64,000 nt of DNA from Variovorax sp. IB41 (GTDB lineage Bacteria; Pseudomonadota; Gammaproteobacteria; Burkholderiales; Burkholderiaceae_C): the NCBI RefSeq assembly GCF_016405905.1, contig NZ_JAEFCB010000026.1, positions 1 through 64,000 of the forward strand, written 5' to 3'. This document shows positions 25,301 to 33,124 of this stretch, piece after piece. The notes below the pieces were generated by a model. It had not been told where the DNA came from, did no database searches, and worked only from the letters and a program-made list of their open reading frames with translations. Each line of letters begins with the position of its first letter. Position 1 is the stretch's first letter. A program made the position numbers and the translations under genes.

Positions 25301-26405
25301 TCAAACGCCTTGCTTCAGCGAGGCTTCGATGAACACGTCCAGGTCGCCATCGAGCACCTTCTGCGTGGCCGAGACTTCGACGTTGGTGCGCAGGTCCTTG
25401 ATGCGGCTGTTGTCCAGCACGTAGCTGCGGATCTGGTGGCCCCAGCCCACGTCGGTCTTGCTGTCTTCCAGCTTTTGCTGCTCTTCCTGGCGCTTGCGCA
25501 TCTCGTGGTCGTACAGCCGCGAGCGCAGGCGCTTCCACGCCACGTCGCGGTTGCTGTGCTGGCTGCGGCCGTCCTGGCACTGCACGACGATGCCGGTCGG
25601 AATGTGCGTCAGACGCACGGCCGAGTCGGTCTTGTTGATGTGCTGGCCGCCCGCGCCGCTGGCGCGGAAGGTGTCGGTGCGCACGTCCGACGGGTTGATG
25701 TCGATCTCGATCGAATCGTCGATTTCCGGGTACACGAAGATCGATGCAAAGCTGGTGTGGCGACCGCCCGAGGAGTCGAACGGCGACTTGCGCACCAGGC
25801 GGTGCACGCCGGTTTCGGTGCGCAAGAGGCCGAAGGCGTAGTCGCCCTCGACCTTGATGGTCGCGCCCTTGATGCCGGCGGTGTCGCCGGGCGTCTCGTC
25901 TTCGATCTGCGTCTTGAAGCCCTTGCGCTCGGCGTACTTCAGGTACTGGCGCAAGAGCATGCTGGCCCAGTCGCAAGCCTCGGTGCCGCCGGCGCCGGCC
26001 TGGATGTCCACGAAGGCATTGAGCGGATCGGCCGGGTTGTTGAACATCCGGCGGAATTCGAGCTGCTTGATGTCGGCTTCGAGCGCGGTGGCGTCATCGG
26101 AGATGGACTGCAAACCGTCCATGTCGCCTTCTTCCTTCGACATCTCGAAGAGCTCGGCGTTGTCCGACAGGCCATTGGTCAGCTTGTCGAGCGTGACGAC
26201 CACGTCGTCGAGCGACTTCTTTTCCTTGCCCAGTTCCTGGGCCTTCTTGGGGTCGTTCCAGACGTTGGGGTCTTCCAGCGATGCGTTGACTGTCCTCAGT
26301 CGTTCAGCTTTGGCATCGTAGTCAAAGATACCTCCGTAAATCGACCGTGCGAACGCTCAGGTCCGCGAGCATTGCGCCGATTTGGTTGATCTGTTCTGCG
26401 TCCAT
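25301..26405 (-). CDS. prfB: peptide chain release factor 2 with programmed +1 frameshift
   Basis: RF2, 367 aa after frameshifting. Reading starts at ATG 26405 (MDAEQINQIGAML), runs 27 codons to CTT at 26327-26325, meets an in-frame TGA (26324-26322) and continues one base on with GAC as D-Y-D-A-K-A-E-R. The second part runs 26323-25301. It contains the RF2 SPF tripeptide (RKSPFDSSGG) and the catalytic GGQ (GAGGQHINKTDS). It recognises UAA and UGA; low RF2 favours the frameshift, giving autoregulation. An annotation without the shift would wrongly begin near 26203. Confidence 0.96.
26321..26337 (-). promoter_or_regulatory. prfB programmed frameshift signal
   Basis: On the minus strand the bases read ACGGAGGTATCTTTGAC: a Shine-Dalgarno-like GGAGG three bases before the CTT slip codon, then TGA followed by C. 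Spacing and sequence match the well-known bacterial RF2 frameshift site. The bases are directly visible and the function is established for the family. Confidence 0.95.
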
Positions 26406-26493
26406 GGGGTGTCCTGACTGTGTGGGTTGGTGTTCGGGGGAACCGGATATTTTCTCACGCTCGGGAGGCCTGCCTTGCAGAGCCCCTGTATTG

Positions 26494-26605
26494 CGCCTTC
26501 CCCCTCTGGGGGAAGGTGGGGTTGGGGGCTGGCGGCTTCAATGCCGGCACAGTCTTCGAGGCCGTCGCGCCCCCACCCCAACCCTCCCCCAGAGGGGGAG
26601 GGGGC
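26494..26605. repeat. GC-rich long inverted repeat element
   Basis: Two ~37-bp arms (26494-26530 and 26569-26605), near-perfect reverse complements, separated by 38 bp. Each arm contains its own small palindrome, CCCCCTCTGGGGG, plus a GGTGGGGTTGGGGG block. This fits the REP-like intergenic palindromes common in GC-rich Proteobacteria. It lies between metQ (its terminator is adjacent) and the start of prfB. Confidence 0.8.
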
Positions 26606-26612
26606 AAGTCAA

Positions 26613-26651
26613 GAAAAAGCCCCCTGGGCACGCCGCGCGCACCCAGGGGGC
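26613..26651 (-). terminator. Rho-independent terminator of metQ copy 1
   Basis: Stem GCCCCCTGGG (26619-26628) with CCCAGGGGGC (26642-26651), followed on the minus strand by TTTTT. It lies 26 bp beyond the metQ stop. Confidence 0.82.
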
Positions 26652-26677
26652 AAGGGGGAAGTCTGTGTCCGCGCGGA

Positions 26678-27493
26678 TCAGAACGCCGGCACGAGCGAGC
26701 CCTTGAACTGGGTCTCGATGAAGCTCCTGACCTCCGGCGACTGGTACGCCGCCACGAGGCGCTTGGCCCATGACTTGTCCTTGTCGGCGCGGCGCACGGC
26801 GATCAGGTTGGCGTAGGGGCTCTTGGGCGATTCCTTGATCACCGCGTCCTTGTCGAGCGAGAGGCCCGCCTTCTCGGCGTAGTCGTTGTTGATGGAGGCG
26901 ATGGTCAGGTCATCGAGCGAGCGCGGCAGCTGCGCCGCATCGAGCGCCACGAGCTTGAGCTTCTTCGGGTTCGTCACCACGTCCAGCGGCGTCGCGTTGT
27001 TGTTCTTCACCGCCTCGGGCTTGAGCGTGATGAGGCCGGCCTGCTGCAAGAGCAGCAACGCGCGGTTGCCGTTCGACGGATCGTTCTGGATGCCGACCGA
27101 GGCGCCATCGGGCAACTGGTCGATCGCCTTGATCTTGCGCGAGTAGAAGCCCAGCGGCGCGGTGATCGTGAGGCCCACGGGCACGATGTCGAAGCCGCGC
27201 GCCTTGTTCTGGTTGTCGAGGAAGGGCTGGTGCTGGAACGCGTTGGCGTCCAGGTCGCCCGAGGCGAGCGCGGCGTTGGGCAGCTGGTAGTCGTTGAACA
27301 CCACGACCTGGATGTTCAGGCCGTCCTTGGCGGCGACCTTTTTCACCACCTCGAAGATCTGCTCGCCGTTGCCGACTGAGACGCCGACCTTCAGCGTGTT
27401 CTTGTTGTCCTGTGCGAAGGCGCTGCCGCTGGTGAAAAGAGCGGTGGCCAGTGCGGCAAGGGCCAGGGTGCGGCGGCGAAAAGTGCTGTGCAT
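26678..27493 (-). CDS. MetQ/NlpA-family substrate-binding protein, copy 1
   Basis: A 271-aa periplasmic binding protein starting at ATG 27493 (MHSTFRRRTLALAAL) with a signal peptide ending near AFA; no lipobox Cys is obvious, so it may be soluble. NlpA/MetQ fold signatures: FNDYQLPNAALASGDLDANAFQHQPFLD, LGFYSRKIK, IQNDPSNGNRALLLLQ, LPRSLDDLTIASINNDYA. It captures methionine or a related compound for a MetNI-type importer. It diverges from metN across 235 bp containing a 9-bp inverted repeat. Confidence 0.85.
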   Translation of the reverse strand: MHSTFRRRTLALAALATALFTSGSAFAQDNKNTLKVGVSVGNGEQIFEVVKKVAAKDGLNIQVVVFNDYQLPNAALASGDLDANAFQHQPFLDNQNKARGFDIVPVGLTITAPLGFYSRKIKAIDQLPDGASVGIQNDPSNGNRALLLLQQAGLITLKPEAVKNNNATPLDVVTNPKKLKLVALDAAQLPRSLDDLTIASINNDYAEKAGLSLDKDAVIKESPKSPYANLIAVRRADKDKSWAKRLVAAYQSPEVRSFIETQFKGSLVPAF

Positions 27494-27601
27494 GTTGTTG
27501 TGCGAATCAAAAAATGAAGGCGCGAATGTGGCACCGCCGGCCGCATTCGCGAACGAACCAATGCGCATATCGATATGGCGTTGGCCGCGGGCGTTTTGAA
27601 A

Positions 27602-27627
27602 TGCTTATGCGTTTTCATGCATAAGCA
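27602..27627. promoter_or_regulatory. candidate operator between metQ copy 1 and metN
   Basis: A perfect inverted repeat TGCTTATGC (27602-27610) / GCATAAGCA (27619-27627) with an 8-bp spacer, in the divergent metQ/metN intergenic region. A 12-bp palindrome CATATCGATATG lies at 27566-27577. The dyads are directly visible. Regulator binding is inferred; no regulator gene is adjacent. Confidence 0.5.
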
Positions 27628-27728
27628 AGCGCCGATTTGTTCGTTCCCTTTTGGGGCGCTTGTTTTCATACTCGGCACCTTTTTGCGAACTCCGCGACCT
27701 GCCTTCACGCGGGCCGCGCCTCCTCTCC

Positions 27729-28601
27729 ATGACCCACCATTCGCCTGATACGGCCCGCGGCGACGCGGCGCAGCCGGTCATCCGTCTTCAATCGGTGCAG
27801 AAGTCTTTTGCCCTGCCCAGCGGCGAGGTGTTCGACGCCGTGCAGTCGCTCTCGCTCGACATCCACCAGGGCGACGTGTTCGGCCTGATCGGCAAGAGCG
27901 GCGCGGGCAAGTCGACGCTGCTGCGCCTCATCAACCTGCTGGAGCGTCCCGATGCGGGGCGCGTGCTCGTCGGCGGGCGCGACCTCACCACGCTCTCGCG
28001 CCGCGAGCTGCGCGATACGCGCCAGAACATCGGCATGATCTTCCAGCAGTTCAACCTGCTGCAGAACGCCACGGTGTTCGACAACGTGGCCTTCCCGCTG
28101 AAGATCCACGGCCGCCATTCCAAGGCCGAGATCGATGCGCGGGTGCGCGAGTGCCTGGACCTCGTGGGCCTCGCTGAAAAGATCGACACCTACCCGGCCC
28201 AGCTCTCGGGCGGCCAGAAGCAGCGCGTGGCCATCGCCCGCGCATTGGCACCGCGCCCGCAGGTGCTGTTGTGCGACGAGCCCACCTCGGCGCTCGACAC
28301 CGAAACCACCCGCGCGCTGCTGGAGACGCTGCGCGACATCAACCAGAAGATCGGCGTGACCATCGTGATCGTCACGCACGAGCTCTCGGTGGTAGAGGTG
28401 CTGTGCCGCAACGTGGCGATCCTCGAGAAGGGCCGGCTGGTGGAGCAGTTCGCCGTCGATGCGCCGAGCGAAGAGCGCAAGACCGCGCTCGGTCGCGAGA
28501 TCGACGAGCTGGTGCGCCGCCGCGAGCGCGAGGCGCGCCTGCCCATCGAGCCGCGACCCATATCCGCCGCGCGCAATGCACAAGAGGTGGCCTATGTTTG
28601 A
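27729..28601 (+). CDS. metN: methionine ABC transporter ATP-binding protein MetN
   Basis: A 290-aa ABC ATPase from ATG 27729. Walker A GKSGAGKST, Q-loop GMIFQQFNLL, signature LSGGQKQRVAIARAL and Walker B VLLCDEPTSALD are present, with the MetN-like start LQSVQKSF. The family's C-terminal NIL domain, which in E. coli MetN binds methionine for feedback inhibition, is missing; the protein ends in a short Arg-rich tail. It overlaps metI by 8 bp. Confidence 0.92.
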   Translation: MTHHSPDTARGDAAQPVIRLQSVQKSFALPSGEVFDAVQSLSLDIHQGDVFGLIGKSGAGKSTLLRLINLLERPDAGRVLVGGRDLTTLSRRELRDTRQNIGMIFQQFNLLQNATVFDNVAFPLKIHGRHSKAEIDARVRECLDLVGLAEKIDTYPAQLSGGQKQRVAIARALAPRPQVLLCDEPTSALDTETTRALLETLRDINQKIGVTIVIVTHELSVVEVLCRNVAILEKGRLVEQFAVDAPSEERKTALGREIDELVRRREREARLPIEPRPISAARNAQEVAYV

Positions 28602-29256
28602 GAACATCGCCCCGATCCTTCCCGAGCTCTGGACCGCCACGGGCCAGACTTTCATGATGCTGGCCATCGGCCTGTCGGCCGCGGTGCTGATCGGCGGGCC
28701 GCTGGGCATCTTGCTGTTCCTGCTGGGGCCGGGCCAATCGCTGGAGAACAAGCCGGCGTTCCTGGTGCTGAACTGGATCGTCAACACGGTGCGCTCGTTC
28801 CCTTTCATCATTCTCTTGGTGGCGCTGGTGCCGTTCACGCGGGTGATCGCAGGCACCTCCATCGGGCCGCTGGCGGCCGCGGTGCCGCTGTCGTTCGCGG
28901 CCATTCCGTATTTCGCGCGGCTGGTGGACCAGTGCCTGCGCGAAGTGCCGCGCGGCGTGATCGAGGCGGCGCATGCCATGGGCGCCTCGGAGCTGCAGAT
29001 CGTCTGGCGTGTGCTGGTGGTGGAGGCACGCTCGGGCCTCGTGCTCGCGCTCACGGTTTTGGCGGTGAGCTTTCTCTCGTACTCGGCGATCGCCGGCGTG
29101 GTGGGAGGCGGCGGCATCGGCGACCTGGCGATCCGCTACGGCTACTACCGCTTCCAGACCGACGTGATGGTGCTCACCGTGGCGCTCCTGGTGGTGCTGG
29201 TACAGATCCTGCAATTCGTGGGGAACACCACGGCGCGCAGGCTGGACAAGCGTTGA
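28594..29256 (+). CDS. metI: methionine ABC transporter permease MetI
   Basis: A 220-aa inner-membrane permease with five or so hydrophobic spans and the permease EAA loop DQCLREVPRGVIEAAHAMGASELQIVWRVL in the cytoplasmic region. Starts at ATG 28594 inside the metN 3' end (8-bp overlap). It forms the channel with MetN. metQ copy 2 follows after 49 bp. Confidence 0.94.
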   Translation: MFENIAPILPELWTATGQTFMMLAIGLSAAVLIGGPLGILLFLLGPGQSLENKPAFLVLNWIVNTVRSFPFIILLVALVPFTRVIAGTSIGPLAAAVPLSFAAIPYFARLVDQCLREVPRGVIEAAHAMGASELQIVWRVLVVEARSGLVLALTVLAVSFLSYSAIAGVVGGGGIGDLAIRYGYYRFQTDVMVLTVALLVVLVQILQFVGNTTARRLDKR

Positions 29257-29305
29257 TTCCTTTTTCTTTCCTTTCCTACCTTTCCTTTTTCCTGCTGGTC
29301 ATCTC

Positions 29306-30127
29306 ATGAAAACCGCATTGCTGCGCCGCTCCGTCCTCGCCCTGTCCCTCGTCGCGCTGTCGTTCGGCGGCCTCTCGCTCGCGCAGGCGCAAGACGCCAA
29401 GAAGAACCTCGTGATCGGCGGCACCGCCGGCTCCAACATCGACCAGCTGAAGGTCGGCATCGTGCCGCTCCTGGAGAAGAAGGGCTACAAGGTGAAGCTG
29501 GTCGAGTTCAACGACTACGTGCAGCCCAACCTCGCGCTCGCCCAAGGCTCGCTCGACGCCAATTTCTTCCAGCATCAGGTCTACCTGAAGAAGTTCTCGG
29601 CCGACCAGAAGCTGGACCTGGCCGAACTGGTGCAGGGCCCGATCGCGCCGCTGGGCGTGTACTCGACCAAGCGCAAGACGCTGGCCGACGTGAAGGAGGG
29701 CGACCGCGTCACGCTCCCGAACGACCCGAGCAACCTGGCGCGCGCGCTGGTGCTGCTGGAGCAGAACAAGCTCATCACGATCAAGGCCGGCGTCGATCCG
29801 ATCCGCGCGTCTGAAAAAGACGTGGCCGAGAACCCGAAGAAGCTCAAGTTCATTCCGCTGGAAGCCGCGCAGCTGCCGCGCTCGTTGGGCGACACCGAGT
29901 ACGCCATCGTCAACGGCAACTTCGCGATCTCCTCGGGCCTGAAGCTCACCGAAGCCGTGGTGCTGGAGAAGACGCCCGACTACTACCTCAATGTGGTCGC
30001 GGTGAAGACCGGCGACAAGAATTCCGCTTGGGCCAAGGACATCGTCGAGGCCTACCATTCGAAGGAATTCAAGACGGTGGTCGACACCAAGTTCCAGGGC
30101 TACGCCAAGCCCAGCTTCCTGCAGTAA
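29306..30127 (+). CDS. metQ: MetQ/NlpA-family substrate-binding protein, copy 2
   Basis: A 273-aa exported binding protein with a signal peptide (LLRRSVLALSLVALSFGGLSLAQA) and the NlpA signatures VEFNDYVQPNLALAQGSLDANFFQHQVYLK, LGVYSTKRK, LPNDPSNLARALVLLEQ and LPRSLGDTEYAIVNGNFA. It lies directly after metN-metI on the same strand and so is the most likely cognate binding protein. It differs clearly from copies 1 and 3, suggesting distinct ligands. Confidence 0.9.
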   Translation: MKTALLRRSVLALSLVALSFGGLSLAQAQDAKKNLVIGGTAGSNIDQLKVGIVPLLEKKGYKVKLVEFNDYVQPNLALAQGSLDANFFQHQVYLKKFSADQKLDLAELVQGPIAPLGVYSTKRKTLADVKEGDRVTLPNDPSNLARALVLLEQNKLITIKAGVDPIRASEKDVAENPKKLKFIPLEAAQLPRSLGDTEYAIVNGNFAISSGLKLTEAVVLEKTPDYYLNVVAVKTGDKNSAWAKDIVEAYHSKEFKTVVDTKFQGYAKPSFLQ

Positions 30128-30152
30128 TCACCTCTCAACGAAGGACGCCCTC

Positions 30153-30506
30153 ATGCCCGTGCTCGCCGTATTCGATGCCCAAGCCAACTGGCGCGACACG
30201 CATGTGTGCGATGGATGGATCACCGAGCATCTGGCCGCGCAGGGCGTGAGTTGGGGGCGCGGCAAGGCGAAGAAGGGGCAGCGCGCGCTCGATGGGGCGG
30301 GACTGTTTTATCTGCCTACTGCCGACGGTTATCTGGGGTTGTTGTTCGAAGGGGGCGAGTGGGTTTCGATTCCCTCTGACAAGCCGCATTTCTTCGATGC
30401 GGGGGAGGCGGAGTCTCTCGATGGGCTGCCTGCGGAGCTGCCGCTCTTCGAGGCCTTTGTGGAAGAGGTGCTGTCCCTTACGGGGAACGACGCCGACGAG
30501 GAGTGA
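30153..30506 (+). CDS. short acireductone-dioxygenase-like cupin
   Basis: A 117-aa protein. Its C-terminal half (GAGLFYLPTADGYLGLLFEGGEWVSIP, SDKPHFFDAGE) aligns by eye with the end of acireductone dioxygenase, the Ni/Fe cupin of the methionine salvage pathway. Its N-terminus (VCDGWITEHLAAQGVSW) resembles the ARD start. A ~50-residue centre, including the HxHxxxE metal ligands, is absent; only the last His (KPHFF) remains. It could be an inactive relative, a different small cupin, or a decayed gene that stays open. It follows metQ copy 2 by 25 bp, fitting a methionine/sulfur theme. Confidence 0.55.
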   Translation: MPVLAVFDAQANWRDTHVCDGWITEHLAAQGVSWGRGKAKKGQRALDGAGLFYLPTADGYLGLLFEGGEWVSIPSDKPHFFDAGEAESLDGLPAELPLFEAFVEEVLSLTGNDADEE

Positions 30507-30540
30507 CGAGGGCTCGGGTCGGTGGCGGGTGCACAGGCCA

Positions 30541-30765
30541 CCGGGTACTCCCCTCCGCGAATGTCCCCCGGGGCTTCGCCCCTCCTCCTTGATTTCGCTG
30601 CGGGGAGCACCCGATGCCCTGCGCACTTGGACGCGCTGCTGGTGCGCGGCCGATCAACGACTGCTCTGAAAACGAGCGCGCCGATGGGGTGCCTTGCGCA
30701 GCGAAATCAAGGAGGAGGGCGAAGCCCGGGGGACATTCGCGGAGCAAGGTACCCCGTCGGCGCGA
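30541..30765. repeat. long inverted-repeat (MITE/REP-like) element
   Basis: Two arms of ~70-80 bp (about 30541-30620 and 30681-30760) are near-identical reverse complements, with a core CGCGAATGTCCCCCGGGCTT and then CTCCTCCTTGATTTCGCTGCG. Each arm also has weaker internal symmetry (GGTACCTTGC facing GCAAGGCACC). The spacer is ~60 bp. No protein with coding character was seen. It fills the 283-bp gap between the convergent ARD-like and monooxygenase genes. It may be a mobile miniature element or a bidirectional transcription stop. Confidence 0.8.
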
Positions 30766-30789
30766 TCGTCGCCCTGAACAGAACAGCGC

Positions 30790-32142
30790 TCAAGCCGCCA
30801 GCCGCTGCGCAGTCCGTCCACCAGGCCGCGCCAGCCCGAGGTGATCGCGCAACGTGCGCCCCTCGTACTCGGTGCGAAAGAGCCCACGCTTCTGCAGGAT
30901 CGGCACCACGCCATCGACAAAGTCCTGCAGCCCGTGCGGCAGCGCATCCGGCATCAGGTTGAACCCGTCTGCCGCACCACCTTTGAACCAATGCTCGATG
31001 TCATCGGCGATCTGCTCCGGCGTACCGACGATCACACGATGCCCGCCGCCGCCAGCGAGTTCGCGGATCAGCTGGCGCACCGTGTAGCCATGCGTGCGGC
31101 CGGCCGCGACCACCGCGTTGAAGAAGGTGTGGTTGCCGTTGCCATTGCCCGGGAGCGGCAAGTTGTCGGGCAGGCGCTCGTCGAGCTTCAGGCGATCTGG
31201 CGTGATGCCCAGCGTGCCGGCCAGGCGCGTGAGGCTGTAGTCCCACGGGATCAGATCGACCAACTCGTCGCGCCGGCGCCGCGCCTCGGCCTCGGTGCCC
31301 CCCACGATGGTGGTGAGGCCGGCGAGTACCTTCACCGCATCGGGGCCGCGGCCCAGTTCGGCGGCGCGGGTCTTGAGGGCGCGTGCGTAGGCCAGCGATT
31401 CTTCGAACGACTGCGAGGCCGAGAACACGGCTTCCGCATGGCGTGACGCGAGCTCGCGCCCATCGGCCGAGGCACCCGCCTGCACCAGCACCGGATGGCC
31501 CTGCGGCGCGCGCGGCAGGTTCAGCGGACCCTGCACCGCGAAGTGCTCGCCGCGGTGCGCGATCGCATGCACCTTGGCCGGGTCGATGAAGCGGCCCGAG
31601 GCCTTGTCGCCGATGAAGGCATCGTCTTCCCAGCTGTCCCACAGGGCCTTCACGATGTCGGCGAATTCCGAGGCGCGGGCGTAGCGCTGGGTGTGGTCGG
31701 GCGTCGTGTCCAGGCCGAAGTTGCGGGCCGAGGGCAGGTCGGCGGTGGTCACCATGTTCCAGCCCGCGCGGCCGTTGCTCACATGGTCGAGCGTCGAGAA
31801 ACGGCGCGCGATGTTGTAGGGCTCGTTGTAGCTGGTGGAGGCGGTGGCGATGAGGCCGATGTGCGTCGTCGCCGCGGCCACGCAGGCCAGGAGGATGGTG
31901 GGCTCCAGCGCGGTGATCGGGCGGAAGTGGATCTGGTCCACGATGGCCGCGTTGTCCGCGAGAAAGATCGCATCGAGCTTGGCGGCTTCGGCGATCTGCG
32001 CGGTGCGGATGTAGTGCTGGATGTCGGCGAACGCCCAGGGGTCGCTCTCCGGCAGGCGCCACGCCGAGGGCACGAAGCCGGAGTGCAGGATGTTGACGTT
32101 GAGGTGCAGTTGCCTGCGCGGTGCGCTGTGGTTGTTGCTCAT
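30790..32142 (-). CDS. LLM-class flavin-dependent monooxygenase (NtaA/SnaA/DszA type)
   Basis: A 450-aa protein from ATG 32142 (MSNNHSAPRRQLHLNVNIL). The frame is open upstream across the metQ-like gene but that is fortuitous. Bacterial-luciferase-like features: LNVNILHSGFVPSAWRLP, IAEAAKLDAIFLADNAA, LSTLDHVSNGRAGWNMVTT and GHPVLVQAGASADGRELA. Such FMNH2-dependent enzymes open C-S or C-N bonds, e.g. in sulfur scavenging. Its start overlaps the upstream MetQ-like gene by 4 bp (ATGA), so it probably acts on a compound taken up by that binding protein. Confidence 0.88.
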   Translation of the reverse strand: MSNNHSAPRRQLHLNVNILHSGFVPSAWRLPESDPWAFADIQHYIRTAQIAEAAKLDAIFLADNAAIVDQIHFRPITALEPTILLACVAAATTHIGLIATASTSYNEPYNIARRFSTLDHVSNGRAGWNMVTTADLPSARNFGLDTTPDHTQRYARASEFADIVKALWDSWEDDAFIGDKASGRFIDPAKVHAIAHRGEHFAVQGPLNLPRAPQGHPVLVQAGASADGRELASRHAEAVFSASQSFEESLAYARALKTRAAELGRGPDAVKVLAGLTTIVGGTEAEARRRRDELVDLIPWDYSLTRLAGTLGITPDRLKLDERLPDNLPLPGNGNGNHTFFNAVVAAGRTHGYTVRQLIRELAGGGGHRVIVGTPEQIADDIEHWFKGGAADGFNLMPDALPHGLQDFVDGVVPILQKRGLFRTEYEGRTLRDHLGLARPGGRTAQRLAA

Positions 32143-32972
32143 TGGCTGAAGTAGTCCGGCAGCCGGTAGCCGGCCCACACGGGGTTGGCCCTGAAGAACT
32201 TCTGGAACTCGGGCGACTGGTAGGCGGCCACGATGTCTTTCGCGAACTTCGCGTTCTCGTTGCTGCGCTTGACGGCCACCACGTTCACGTAGGGCAGTGT
32301 CATGTCTTCGAGCTTCAGGGCCTCGGTGAGCTTCAGGCCCGAGGCGACGGCGAAGTTGCCCTGCACGGCGGCGAGGTCGGCATCGGCCAGCGAGCGCGGG
32401 GCCTGCGCGGCATCGAGCGGAACGATCTTCAGGCGCTTGGGGTTGTTCACGATGTCGCGCTCCGACACGCTCAGCGGGCTCACGCCCGGCTTCAACGTCA
32501 CCCACCCGATGGCCGCGAGGATGTTGAGCGCGCGCGCCGCATTCACCGGGTCGGCCGGCAGCGTGACGGTCGCGCCGTCGGGCACCTTGTCCAGCGACTT
32601 GTGGCGCTGCGAATAGAGGCCCATCGGCGGCGTCGGCACATGCACCACGGGCACGAGGTCGAAGCCTTGCTGCTTGTTGGTGGCGTTGAGGTACAGCGAG
32701 TGCTGGAAGATGTTGGCGTCGATCTGCCCGCGCTCGACGGCATCGTTGGGTTGCACGCCCTGGCTGAACTCGACGTACTTGACGGTGTAGCCCAGCTTCT
32801 TCAACTGAGGCTCGATGCCGAGGGTGAAGGCATCGCGGTACGGGCCGGGCATGAAGCCCACGCGCAGGTCATCGGCGTGGGCGGAGATGTGAAGGAGCAG
32901 GCTCAGTGCGAGGCCGCCGGACAGCGGGGCGAGGCGGCGCAGCCACGAGGGCGCGCGCGAGGGGAAAGGCAT
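32139..32972 (-). CDS. MetQ/NlpA-family substrate-binding protein, copy 3
   Basis: A 277-aa exported protein with a signal peptide (LAPLSGGLALSLLLHISAHA). NlpA signatures: VEFSQGVQPNDAVERGQIDANIFQHSLYLN, MGLYSQRHK, LPADPVNAARALNIL and APRSLADADLAAVQGNFA. It is translationally coupled (4-bp overlap) to the flavin monooxygenase, so its ligand is likely an organosulfur substrate rather than plain methionine. It has no private permease or ATPase gene and may share MetNI. Confidence 0.85.
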   Translation of the reverse strand: MPFPSRAPSWLRRLAPLSGGLALSLLLHISAHADDLRVGFMPGPYRDAFTLGIEPQLKKLGYTVKYVEFSQGVQPNDAVERGQIDANIFQHSLYLNATNKQQGFDLVPVVHVPTPPMGLYSQRHKSLDKVPDGATVTLPADPVNAARALNILAAIGWVTLKPGVSPLSVSERDIVNNPKRLKIVPLDAAQAPRSLADADLAAVQGNFAVASGLKLTEALKLEDMTLPYVNVVAVKRSNENAKFAKDIVAAYQSPEFQKFFRANPVWAGYRLPDYFSQ

Positions 32973-33124
32973 GACGGCAACTCCGGAGGACGGCGAAAGG
33001 AGTTGGGCACTCTAGGCGGCGGTGCCTGATGCGCGAACGAAGATTTGTGCGCTTGGATATCCGGTCGGCGGATATCGCGGGGCAGGGCAATGACATCGGT
33101 CCGCGCCTTTTGTAGGATGCCGCC

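Noticed and set aside
30478..30962. Several short open frames inside the 30541-30765 inverted repeat
   Set aside because: They derive from the repeat arms on both strands and show no protein family.
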